Of a DNA stretch of 64,000 nt, positions 43,638 to 51,484 are shown piece after piece. Source of the DNA: Palleronia marisminoris (GTDB lineage: Bacteria; Pseudomonadota; Alphaproteobacteria; Rhodobacterales; Rhodobacteraceae); assembly GCF_900172315.1 (NCBI RefSeq), contig NZ_FWFV01000003.1, forward strand, positions 293,770-357,769, given 5' to 3'. The notes beneath the pieces were generated by a model. That model did not search any database. It was not told where the DNA came from and was given only the letters and a program-made list of their open reading frames with translations. Position numbers and translations under genes: made by a program. Position 1 is the first letter of the stretch. Every line of letters begins with the position of its first letter.

Positions 43638-44377
43638 AGCGTTTGCCCTCCGTCGATGGTCACGATCTCGCCCGTCATGAACCCGGCCTCGTCCGATGCC
43701 ATCCACAGGATCGCCGAGGCCATTTCCTCGACGGTGCCCAACCGGCCCATCGGCTGGCGGTCCGTGAACGAGCGCCGGGTCGCTTCGGGGTCCGGGGTCG
43801 CCGCGATGCGGTCGTCAAGCGAAGGGGTCGCGGTCGTCCCGGGACAGAGCACGTTGCAGCGGATCCCCTCGGATATGTGGTCCCGCGCCACCGATTTGGT
43901 CAGCCCGATGAGCGCGGCCTTGGTGGCCCCATAGGCCGCGCGGTTGTTGACGCCCGTGACGCTCGAGGCGACCGACGCGACGTTGACGATACTGCCCGCG
44001 CCGCGGCTCCGCATCGCGGGCAACGTCGCCCGGATCAGCCGCATCGGGCCCATCACGTTGACTTCCCAACTGCGCATCCAGTCGTCGTCGGAGGACTCGA
44101 CGAGAGGCCCGTCAGCCACCCAGCCCGCGCAATTCACGAGGATATCGAGCGGCCCGACCGCTTCGGCGAGCCGGCTGATCGCATCGGCATCGGCAACGTC
44201 CAGGCCATGAACCTCAATCGCAGAGGACGCCTGGGGCAGATCCGCCATCTTCCCAGCGGTTCGGCTGGTGGCGATGACTTCCGCGCCCTCTTTGGCGAAG
44301 GCGAGCGCGGTTGCCCGCCCCATGCCCTGGCCCGCGCCGGTGATCAGTGCCCGCTTTCCTTCCAGCCTGCCGCCCAT
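43634..44377 (-). CDS. SDR family oxidoreductase (DHRS6/deoxyfuconate dehydrogenase-like)
   Basis: A 247-residue classical short-chain dehydrogenase. TGAGQGMGRA binds the cofactor, NCAG is near residue 82, and S135, Y149 and K153 form the active site; DRQPMGRLGTVEEMA and TGEIVTIDGGQTL close the fold. It is nearest in pattern to the DHRS6 / 2-keto-3-deoxy-L-fuconate dehydrogenase group, which act on hydroxy or sugar acids. First gene of the locus 1 operon; its start is 17 bases from the operator palindrome. Confidence 0.88.
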   Translation of the reverse strand: MGGRLEGKRALITGAGQGMGRATALAFAKEGAEVIATSRTAGKMADLPQASSAIEVHGLDVADADAISRLAEAVGPLDILVNCAGWVADGPLVESSDDDWMRSWEVNVMGPMRLIRATLPAMRSRGAGSIVNVASVASSVTGVNNRAAYGATKAALIGLTKSVARDHISEGIRCNVLCPGTTATPSLDDRIAATPDPEATRRSFTDRQPMGRLGTVEEMASAILWMASDEAGFMTGEIVTIDGGQTL

Positions 44378-44393
44378 GGGGTCCTCCGGTAAC

Positions 44394-44413
44394 GTCTAAT
44401 GTATACGTTAGAC
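44394..44413. promoter_or_regulatory. Operator-like palindrome for the locus 1 GntR regulator
   Basis: A 20-base inverted repeat with arms GTCTAA and TTAGAC around a central GTATAC, broken at a single pair. It lies in the gap between the divergent SDR and gntR genes, where a GntR/FCD regulator usually binds; GTATAC cores are common in such operators. Confidence 0.6.
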
Positions 44414-44479
44414 ACTTCTGGCCCGACCGATCAACCTCGGATTTTGCGTCGACGGCGCGGACGAGCTAGATTGCCGGAA

Positions 44480-45499
44480 ATGGAAGATCGAATGCGCGAC
44501 AGAACCGGCTCGTCCGAGCCCGCAGGTGCGGAACCGCCGCTCTATCATCGCATCGTGGGCGTGCTTTCGGCGGAGATCTCCGAAGGATCGCTGGAACGCG
44601 GAACGCGGTTGCTCGAAAGCCGCGTGGCGACGCGCTTCGGCGTCTCTCGCGCACCGGCCCGTCAGGCATTGGCTGAACTTGCCGCCGGGGGCTTCGTCGT
44701 TCAGGCCCGCGCTCCGTCACGCGGCTATGTCGTGGCCGCGCCTCCCGAACCGCGCGAGGACACGGGTGCCACCGCCCCGGCAGCACCTGTCAGCTTCGAG
44801 ACGCGGCCGACATGGCAACGTATCTATTCCGAGGCAGAAGAGGCGATTACCAGCCGGATTGCGTTCGGCGACTGGCGGGTGATCGAGACGGCTCTGGGCT
44901 CGCATTTCGGCGTCAGCCGCACGGTGGCGCGGGAAGTGCTTGCCCGCCTGCAGAGCCGCGGCCTCGTCATGCACGAAGGCAAGCGCTGGATCGCGCCGCA
45001 GCTTTCGGACAGGCGGGTGCATGAACTCTACGAGCTGCGAGCAATCCTCGAGCCCGCGGCGTTGGAAAGCGCGGCCGCCGGAATCCCGCCTTCGGAACTC
45101 GACCGCATGATCGGCTCGTTGCGGGCCGCGATGAAGGATGCGCCCACCGCGGAAGGCCTCGACGGGCTCGAGCGGGAGCTGCACCTCGATCTCATAGGCC
45201 AGTGCACCAACGGGATGCTGCGCCAGACCATGCTGCAGACCCAGTCACTCCTTCTCGCGCACCGGTTTTTCTATCGGTTCACGGCGGACATGTACCCGAT
45301 CGAGCCGTTTCTCGGCGAACATCTCGACGTGGTCGAACACCTTCGACAGGGACGGCTTTCCGAGTCACAGCACGCGCTTCGTGCGCACCTGACGGCCTCG
45401 AGCGAGCGCGCCGTCGAGAGGATCGCGAATGTCCGGGGCCTCGTCCGCCTCGATCCGATCAGCTTTCTCGAGCCCATTCCGGAGGGTAGCGGAGACTAG
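44480..45499 (+). CDS. GntR/FCD transcriptional regulator with two winged-helix domains
   Basis: A 339-residue regulator. The first GntR-type DNA-binding domain covers about residues 21-87 (TRFGVSRAPARQALAELAAGGF), and a second complete one follows at about 115-172 (SHFGVSRTVAREVLARLQSRGL). An FCD effector domain (about 180-320) ends the protein. Ordinary FCD regulators have one such domain. Starts at 44480 or 44492 are both possible; the latter has GGAAG nearby. It probably controls its own gene and the divergent SDR-ldh-TRAP operon through the palindrome at 44394-44413, with the imported acid or an oxidation product as effector. Confidence 0.85.
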   Translation: MEDRMRDRTGSSEPAGAEPPLYHRIVGVLSAEISEGSLERGTRLLESRVATRFGVSRAPARQALAELAAGGFVVQARAPSRGYVVAAPPEPREDTGATAPAAPVSFETRPTWQRIYSEAEEAITSRIAFGDWRVIETALGSHFGVSRTVAREVLARLQSRGLVMHEGKRWIAPQLSDRRVHELYELRAILEPAALESAAAGIPPSELDRMIGSLRAAMKDAPTAEGLDGLERELHLDLIGQCTNGMLRQTMLQTQSLLLAHRFFYRFTADMYPIEPFLGEHLDVVEHLRQGRLSESQHALRAHLTASSERAVERIANVRGLVRLDPISFLEPIPEGSGD

Positions 45500-45535
45500 C
45501 GACGGCTCCTCCGGGGAACCCGACAGGCGCCAACC

Positions 45536-46588
45536 TCAGGTGCGGTCGAAGTGTAGGTGGACCTTGACCGAGCGGGTGCGGTCGGCAGCAGCAACGAAGG
45601 CGGCCTCGGCCTCTTCCACCGGCCAGGACCCGGTGATGGCGGGGCGCACGTCGATCCGCCGAGATCCGATGGCCTCGGCGGCTTCGGCAAATTCCCGATC
45701 GAAGCGGAACGAGCCCTGGAACGTGATCTCCTTCCCCACCAGCAGGTTCAGCGGAACCACCGTCGGTCCGGCCGATCCGACCTGGATCAGGTGCCCGCGC
45801 GGGCGCAGGCACTCGACCGCCTGCGCGATGGCGGGTGCGGCGGCGGAGCATTCGAAGACCAGGTCGAACTGCCCCTTCCCGTCCTTCCATGGGTCGAGCC
45901 CCGACGGATCCGCGGCCACGTTGACCGTGCGATGCGCGCCCATCCTCCGCGCGACCTCCAGCGGCAGGTCCTGCAGGTCGGTCGTCACGACCTCGGCCGC
46001 GCCCTGCGCCGCCGCGACCGCCGTGGCAAGCGCGCCGATCGGTCCGGCGCCGGTAACGAGGACCCGCTTTCCTGCGAGGTCACCGGCCATGCGGGCGGCG
46101 TGAAGGCAGACAGCCAGCGGCTCTGCGCAGGCGGCCTCTGCCACCGTGAGGTTCCCCGGCAGGCGGTGGCACTGGCCCGCGCCCACCGTGACACGCTCGC
46201 GAAAGAGGCCCTGCGCGTGTGGAAGATACATGGCCGAACCTAGGAACCTCATGTTGGCGCATTGGTTCGGCAGGCCCTGCCGGCAGAAATCGCACGAGCC
46301 GCAGGGGTGGCTGGGGTTCACCGCGACCAGATCGCCCATCGCCACGCCCGTGACCCCCTCGCCCAGCGCCACCACGTGACCGGCCGCTTCATGGCCCAGG
46401 ATGATCGGCTCTTGCACGCGGATCGTACCGATGCCGCCATCCTGCCAGTAATGCAGATCCGAGCCGCAGATGCCCCCGGCGCCGATGGCGACGGCGACCT
46501 CTCCCGGTCCGGGGGCGGTCGCGGCTTGCGTCTCGATGCGCAGGTCGCCCTTGGCGTGAAGGCGGCAGATGCGGATGTCGTCGCTCAT
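45536..46588 (-). CDS. idnD: Zinc-dependent dehydrogenase, L-idonate/L-gulonate 5-dehydrogenase type
   Basis: A 350-residue medium-chain dehydrogenase. The catalytic zinc site is C41 in GGICGSDLHYW, with GHEAAGHV and E; the structural zinc has four cysteines in HPCGSCDFCRQGLPNQCANM. GAGPIGAL binds NAD(P). The pattern fits L-idonate 5-dehydrogenase. Because the linked genes are uxuA and uxuB, oxidation of L-gulonate to D-fructuronate is at least as likely: UxuB would then reduce it to mannonate and UxuA dehydrate that to KDG. Last gene of the locus 2 minus-strand operon. Confidence 0.86.
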   Translation of the reverse strand: MSDDIRICRLHAKGDLRIETQAATAPGPGEVAVAIGAGGICGSDLHYWQDGGIGTIRVQEPIILGHEAAGHVVALGEGVTGVAMGDLVAVNPSHPCGSCDFCRQGLPNQCANMRFLGSAMYLPHAQGLFRERVTVGAGQCHRLPGNLTVAEAACAEPLAVCLHAARMAGDLAGKRVLVTGAGPIGALATAVAAAQGAAEVVTTDLQDLPLEVARRMGAHRTVNVAADPSGLDPWKDGKGQFDLVFECSAAAPAIAQAVECLRPRGHLIQVGSAGPTVVPLNLLVGKEITFQGSFRFDREFAEAAEAIGSRRIDVRPAITGSWPVEEAEAAFVAAADRTRSVKVHLHFDRT

Positions 46589-46606
46589 GGAAAGTCCAGT
46601 TCGGGA

Positions 46607-47884
46607 TCAGTTGGCCACGAGGCGCGGCAGCCAGGTGGACAGGGCCGGGATGTAGCTGACGGCCAGCAGGACGAGGATGTTGGTCGCCAGGAAGGGCAGG
46701 ATCGCGCGGACCACGGGCGCCAGCGGCAATTGCGCGATACCCGCGCAGACGAAGAGGCAAACGCCCACCGGCGGCGTCGTCAGGCCGATCATCAGGTTCA
46801 GCACCGCAAACGTGGCGAAGTGGATCGGGTCGATCCCCACCGCGAAAGCCAACTGCTGCAGCGGCACGAAGAGGATGATGAGCGCGGCGATCGTCTCCAT
46901 GAACATGCCCACGAACAGCAGGAGCAGGTTGATGATCAGGATCACGAAGAACGGATTGTCCGAGATCGTAAGCACTCCGTCGGCGATGGTCTGCGGGATG
47001 CGCTCGGACACGAGGATCCAGCCGAACACGTTGGCAAAGCCCACCAGCGCGAGGATACCGGCCGACGAGATGGCGCTGTCGATCACGATACCGGGGACGG
47101 CGCGCCAGGGAAGCTCGCGGTAGATGATGCCGCCCACCAACAGGGCGTAGACGGAGGCGACGATGGCCGTCTCGGTCGGCGTCGCGAGGCCGGACAGGAG
47201 CCCGTAGATGATGAGGCCGGTCATCGCCAGCGCCCAGGAAGCCGACCCGAATGACCGCGCGACCTCTCCCCAGCCCTGCCATTCCTGGCGCGGGAAATTC
47301 TTGCGACGGGCGATGATGTAGGCGGTCACCATCATGGCAAGGCCCATCAGGATGCCCGGGATCGCGCCGGCCATGAACATCTGCCCGACCGAGATCCCGG
47401 CAAGCGAGCCCACGATGATCATCGGCACCGAGGGCGGAATGATCGGCCCCACGGTCGAGGAGGCAGCCGTCACGGCCGCCGAGAAATCCGCCGGATAGCC
47501 GGCCTTCTTCATGCCCGGGATCATCACGCTGCCGATCGAGGCGGCATCGGCCACGGCCGTTCCGGTGACGCCGCCGAACAGCATCGAGGCCGCGATATTC
47601 GTCAGGCCCAGCCCGCCCCGGACCCAGCCGACAAGCGCCGAGGCGAAGCGGATGATGCGCTGCGTGATCCCGCCGCGATTCATCAGGTTGCCCGCAAGGA
47701 TGAAGCCCGGGATCGACAGGAGGACGAAGACGTCCATCCCTGCATACATCTTTTGGGGGATCGCGACCGGGTTCAGGCCGGTCACGAAGATATAGGCGAG
47801 CGAGGACAGGCCAAGCGTCACCGCAACCGGCACGCCGATGACAAGGCCGGCCACGAAGACCAGGAACAGGATGGTCACGTCCAT
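46607..47884 (-). CDS. dctM: TRAP transporter large permease (DctM), locus 2
   Basis: A 425-residue membrane channel subunit with about twelve helices. Landmarks: IPGFILAGNLMNRGGI, GGVTGTAVADAASIGSVMIP, STVGPIIPPSVPMI and LTTPPVGVCLFVCAGIA. The ATG is 4 bases after the dctQ stop. It belongs to the importer for the uronate or aldonate used by the neighbouring idnD, uxuA and uxuB genes. Confidence 0.92.
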   Translation of the reverse strand: MDVTILFLVFVAGLVIGVPVAVTLGLSSLAYIFVTGLNPVAIPQKMYAGMDVFVLLSIPGFILAGNLMNRGGITQRIIRFASALVGWVRGGLGLTNIAASMLFGGVTGTAVADAASIGSVMIPGMKKAGYPADFSAAVTAASSTVGPIIPPSVPMIIVGSLAGISVGQMFMAGAIPGILMGLAMMVTAYIIARRKNFPRQEWQGWGEVARSFGSASWALAMTGLIIYGLLSGLATPTETAIVASVYALLVGGIIYRELPWRAVPGIVIDSAISSAGILALVGFANVFGWILVSERIPQTIADGVLTISDNPFFVILIINLLLLFVGMFMETIAALIILFVPLQQLAFAVGIDPIHFATFAVLNLMIGLTTPPVGVCLFVCAGIAQLPLAPVVRAILPFLATNILVLLAVSYIPALSTWLPRLVAN

Positions 47885-47888
47885 CGCC

Positions 47889-48401
47889 TCAGTCCTCCTG
47901 CGGCAGGTTGAGGTTGTCGGGGCGGCCATTGGTGGTGCCCGCGATCATGCCGACGACGCGCAGGACCGCGAAGAAGGCCAGAAGCGCGAGCATCAGGAAC
48001 ATGGTGAAATGGACGTAGCTCATCTGAAGACCCAGCGCGGGCGAGGTCTGGAACGTCCCGATCTTCGTGTATTGCCACGCCATCGGCAGCAGGTAGAGCC
48101 CCAGGCCGGCGACCAGCGCCGCCGAGATCAGCCTCAGCCACCAGGCGATCCGAGGCGGCATCGACTCGCAGACCACGTCGACGTTCACCAGGTCGCCGGT
48201 GCGCAGGGACAGCCCCGCCCCGATCGCGGCCAGGTAGAGAAGGGCGAAGCGGGTCAGCTCTTCGGTCCAGACGGGTGAAGCGCCCGAAAGGCGGCCGGTG
48301 ACCTGCACGAGGACCGCCACGATCAGCACCAGAAACGAGATGCCGACCAGGACGCGAAAGACCGCGATCACGACATCTTCCAGCAACTGCACGAACCGCA
48401 T
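47889..48401 (-). CDS. dctQ: TRAP transporter small permease (DctQ), locus 2
   Basis: A 170-residue protein with four membrane helices. SPVWTEELTRFALLYLAAIGAGLSLRTGDLVNVDVV is the conserved DctQ core. It follows the binding-protein gene across a 69-base gap holding a strong stem-loop and precedes dctM at once. Confidence 0.9.
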   Translation of the reverse strand: MRFVQLLEDVVIAVFRVLVGISFLVLIVAVLVQVTGRLSGASPVWTEELTRFALLYLAAIGAGLSLRTGDLVNVDVVCESMPPRIAWWLRLISAALVAGLGLYLLPMAWQYTKIGTFQTSPALGLQMSYVHFTMFLMLALLAFFAVLRVVGMIAGTTNGRPDNLNLPQED

Positions 48402-48434
48402 GATCTCTGGCTCCGGGTTTCAGGGGGAGTGAAG

Positions 48435-48462
48435 GCCGCCGACCCGCACTGCGGTCGGCGGC
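48435..48462 (-). other. Intercistronic stem-loop between dctP and dctQ
   Basis: A perfect 10-base-pair stem (GCCGCCGACC / GGTCGGCGGC, 8-base loop) directly after the dctP stop, without a T-run. Hairpins at this position typically protect the binding-protein message so that it is made in excess over the permeases. Confidence 0.6.
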
Positions 48463-48470
48463 GCGCAGGC

Positions 48471-49445
48471 TTATTCCGCCTGCTGGGCGAAGAGCTCTTC
48501 CACCGTCGGGCGGATTTCTTCGCTGACGTTGGACAGGACGGCATCGCGGGCGGCTTCGGCGAAGGCGGCGTTGTCGACCTCGACGAAGGTCATGCCCTGC
48601 TCTTCCAGGTAGGCGCGGTCGGCCGCGAGGCTTTCCTCGAACAATCCGCGCTCGTATTCCTGCGCGATCTCGGCCGCTTCCTGGATGGCCTGCTGGTCCT
48701 CTTCCGAAAGCTGGTTCCAGGTCTGCTCGGCGATCGTGAGGTAGATCCAGGACCGGACGTGATCGGTCATGTTCACATGGCTCTGGACTTCCGAGAAGCT
48801 GGCCGACCGGATCAGCGCAAGGGGGTTTTCCTGCGCATCGATGGTCCCGTTCTGCAGCGAGGTGAACACCTCCGAGAACGCCATCGGCGTCGGCTGGGCG
48901 CCGAGCGCGGACCAGGTGTCGACGAAAAGCGGCACGTTCGGCACGCGCATCTTCAGCCCATCCAGGTCCTCGGGCGTCTCGATCGCGCGGTTCGCGGTCA
49001 GCTCGCGCGGGCCGCGGGCGAAATAGGTCAGCGGCCGGATCTGTGCGTTTTCGATGATCTGCTGCTCGATTTCGTCGCCGATCTCGCCGCTTGCGACCTC
49101 GTCCATCTGCTCGAGCGAGCTGTAGGCGTAGGGAACGGCCAGGAGCGCGGCCTTCGGCGCCCAGTTCTGCAGCGATTCACCGGTGATCGTCATGTCCACG
49201 GTGCCAAGCTGCATGCCGTTGATCAGGTCGATCTCCTTGCCGAGCGACTCGTTCGGGAAGACCTCGACGGCGATGCGACCCTCCGTCAGGCGCTCGACCT
49301 CTTCGGCAAAGCGGACGGAGGCCTGGTGCCACGAGTTTTCCTCGTTCGCGAGGTGGCCAAGCTGGAGCGTACGCTCCTGCGCGGAAAGCGGTCCTGCCAG
49401 GGTGGCAAGGGCCGCGACGGTGGCGAGCGTTCTGGTGATGGTCAT
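48471..49445 (-). CDS. dctP: TRAP transporter substrate-binding protein (DctP/UxuP-like), locus 2
   Basis: A 324-residue periplasmic receptor; the signal peptide ends LSA-Q. It starts RTLQLGHLANEENSWHQASVRFAEEV; the ligand-carboxylate arginine is in GLKMRVPNVPLFVD, followed by PTPMAFSEVFTSLQNGTIDAQENP. This subfamily includes receptors for glucuronate, galacturonate, fructuronate and mannonate, which agrees with the adjacent uxuAB. The ATG overlaps the regulator's stop by 4 bases. Confidence 0.9.
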   Translation of the reverse strand: MTITRTLATVAALATLAGPLSAQERTLQLGHLANEENSWHQASVRFAEEVERLTEGRIAVEVFPNESLGKEIDLINGMQLGTVDMTITGESLQNWAPKAALLAVPYAYSSLEQMDEVASGEIGDEIEQQIIENAQIRPLTYFARGPRELTANRAIETPEDLDGLKMRVPNVPLFVDTWSALGAQPTPMAFSEVFTSLQNGTIDAQENPLALIRSASFSEVQSHVNMTDHVRSWIYLTIAEQTWNQLSEEDQQAIQEAAEIAQEYERGLFEESLAADRAYLEEQGMTFVEVDNAAFAEAARDAVLSNVSEEIRPTVEELFAQQAE

Positions 49446-50188
49446 TCGTGGTCTCCTCCATTCAGTCTTACGACCCGCTCCTCCGCACCGTCGGGGACGG
49501 CGTCGAAGAAGTCGGGATTCTCTTGCGCGATGAGCGGCAGGTCGCTCAGGACCTCCCGCAGGTGCAGGCGCAGCGCGGTTTCGGCCGAGGCGACGTCGCC
49601 CCTGGCGATGCCCTCGACGATGGCCGCGTGCTGGTCGATCAGCTTGCGCACGGGGAAATGGCCCAGCGACAGGAACCGCACGCGGTCCATCTGCGACTTG
49701 AGCCCCTGCACGCGCTGCCAGATCCCGTCCTTGGCGGCGGACCGGGCCAGAGCGCGGTGGAAGGCCTCGTCTGCCCTGATGAAGTCGAACGGATCGCCCT
49801 CGGCCATGCGGTGCTGCTGGTCGATGAGGTCACGCAGCTCCGCGACGGATGCCGAGTCCGGGCGCTCGGCCAGAAGCCGGACGATGTCGGCCTCGATCGC
49901 CTCGCGGATAAAGCGGGACTCGCGCACGGCCGTCAGCCCGATCCTGCGGATGCGCGTGCCGCGCTGGGGCAGGATGGCGATCAGCCCCTCGTCCGAGAGG
50001 CGGATGAAGGCCTCGCGCACCGGCTGCCGACTGACGCCGTACTGCGCCGCGATCTCGGATTCCGAGATCTTTCGTCCGGGCTGCAGGTCATTGCGGACGA
50101 TGCGTTCGCGCAGGACGCGGCGAAGCTGCGGCGCGATGGGCCGCGTCTGGTCGATCTCCCAGATCCTGTCCGCCTGCTCGATCAGCAT
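49442..50188 (-). CDS. uxuR: GntR/FCD transcriptional regulator of the uxu/TRAP locus
   Basis: A 248-residue regulator with an N-terminal winged helix (about 14-80; AAQYGVSRQPVREAFIRLSDEGL) and an FCD effector domain (about 90-225) whose histidines (DEAFHRAL, DQHAAIVE, LRLHLREV) form the usual metal site. It is the first gene of the dctPQM-idnD operon, divergent from uxuAB, and probably represses both until the sugar acid or an intermediate binds. The symbol is by role, not by close relation to the E. coli protein of that name. Confidence 0.85.
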   Translation of the reverse strand: MLIEQADRIWEIDQTRPIAPQLRRVLRERIVRNDLQPGRKISESEIAAQYGVSRQPVREAFIRLSDEGLIAILPQRGTRIRRIGLTAVRESRFIREAIEADIVRLLAERPDSASVAELRDLIDQQHRMAEGDPFDFIRADEAFHRALARSAAKDGIWQRVQGLKSQMDRVRFLSLGHFPVRKLIDQHAAIVEGIARGDVASAETALRLHLREVLSDLPLIAQENPDFFDAVPDGAEERVVRLNGGDHE

Positions 50189-50216
50189 CGATTCGTCCTC
50201 CCTGACGGGTTGCTAC

Positions 50217-50236
50217 CATACTGCCATACAAGTATG
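50217..50236. promoter_or_regulatory. Operator-like repeats for the uxu GntR regulator
   Basis: Three half-sites in 20 bases: CATAC at 50217-50221, CATAC at 50225-50229 and GTATG at 50232-50236. The last two make a perfect inverted repeat around AA. The cluster is 29 bases from the regulator start and 36 from uxuA, so one site can control both directions. Confidence 0.6.
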
Positions 50237-50272
50237 CAATATAGGTGAGATTTTAGGGAATCGGAGGACGGC

Positions 50273-51484
50273 ATGCGCGAAACCTGGAGATGGTTCGGCC
50301 CCAAGGATCTGGTGAGCATCGACGACGTGCGCGAGGCCGGCGCGAAAGGCATCGTCACCGCCCTGCACCACGTCCCCACCGGCGACGTCTGGACACGCGA
50401 GGCGATCGCCACCCGCAAGGCCGAGGTCGCGCGGCGCCGCGATGGCCGTCCGTCGGGGCTGGAATGGGACGTGGTGGAAAGCCTTCCCGTCTCCGAAGAG
50501 ATCAAGACCCGCTCGGGCGCGTGGCGGGCGCATGTGGACGCCTATATCGACAGTCTGCGCAACCTCTCGGCCGAGGGGATCGAGACGGTCTGCTACAACT
50601 TCATGCCGGTCCTCGACTGGACCCGCACCGACCTTGCCTACGAGGTCGAAACCGGCGCCACCTGCATGCGCTTCGACCTCGCCGATTTCGCCGCCTTCGA
50701 CCTGTTCATCCTGGAGCGCGAGACAGCCGCCCGGGATTTCGACGCCGAGCTGACGGACGAGGCCCGTCGCCGGTTCGACGCAATGTCCCCTGAAGCTCGC
50801 GAGGCGATGGCCCGCAACGTGGTCTTCGGCCTGCCGGGTGCGGCCGAGTCGTTCACGCTCGAGGATGTCCGCGCGCTTCTGCGCGACTACGCCCAGATCG
50901 GGCCGGACACGCTGCGCGGCAACCTGGTCGACTTCCTGAACGAGGTTGCGCCCGTCGCCGAGGATCTGGGGATGCGCCTGTGCTGCCACCCCGACGACCC
51001 GCCCTTCCCGCTTCTCGGCCTGCCGCGCATCATGTCGACCGAGGCCGACTACGCCGCCCTGATGGAGGCGGTGCCGAGCGCCGCCTCGGGGATCACTTTC
51101 TGCACCGGATCGCTCGGCGCGCGGGGTGACAACGACTTGCCCGGCATGATCGACCGACTGGGCGACCGCATCCCTTTCCTCCACCTGCGCAACGTGAAAC
51201 GCGAGGGCGCCGACATCCGCGGGTCATTCTACGAGGCCGAGCATCTGGGCGGCGATACCGACATGGTGGCCGTCATCGCCGCCGTCCTGCGCGAGGAACG
51301 CCGGCGGCGCGAGGCCGGACGCACCGACGCGTCGATCCCGTTCCGGCCGGATCACGGGCAGGACATCCTCGACGACAAGACCCGTAAGGCGCAGCCTGGC
51401 TATCCCGCGATCGGGCGGCTGAAGGGACTTGCCGAGCTGCGCGGCGTGATCGCCGCCCTCAGCCATGAAAGCGTGACCCCATGA
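50273..51484 (+). CDS. uxuA: Mannonate dehydratase UxuA
   Basis: A 403-residue TIM-barrel enzyme dehydrating D-mannonate to 2-keto-3-deoxygluconate. The start METWRWFGPxD-like (MRETWRWFGPKDLVSIDDVR) is characteristic, as are GIVTALHHVPTGDVWT, CYNFMPVLDWTRTDL, RLCCHPDDPPFPLLGLPRI and PFLHLRNVKRE, which supply the metal and substrate ligands. The ATG follows GGAGGACGGC closely. It is coupled to uxuB by a 4-base overlap. KDG kinase and aldolase are not in the window. Confidence 0.96.
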   Translation: MRETWRWFGPKDLVSIDDVREAGAKGIVTALHHVPTGDVWTREAIATRKAEVARRRDGRPSGLEWDVVESLPVSEEIKTRSGAWRAHVDAYIDSLRNLSAEGIETVCYNFMPVLDWTRTDLAYEVETGATCMRFDLADFAAFDLFILERETAARDFDAELTDEARRRFDAMSPEAREAMARNVVFGLPGAAESFTLEDVRALLRDYAQIGPDTLRGNLVDFLNEVAPVAEDLGMRLCCHPDDPPFPLLGLPRIMSTEADYAALMEAVPSAASGITFCTGSLGARGDNDLPGMIDRLGDRIPFLHLRNVKREGADIRGSFYEAEHLGGDTDMVAVIAAVLREERRRREAGRTDASIPFRPDHGQDILDDKTRKAQPGYPAIGRLKGLAELRGVIAALSHESVTP

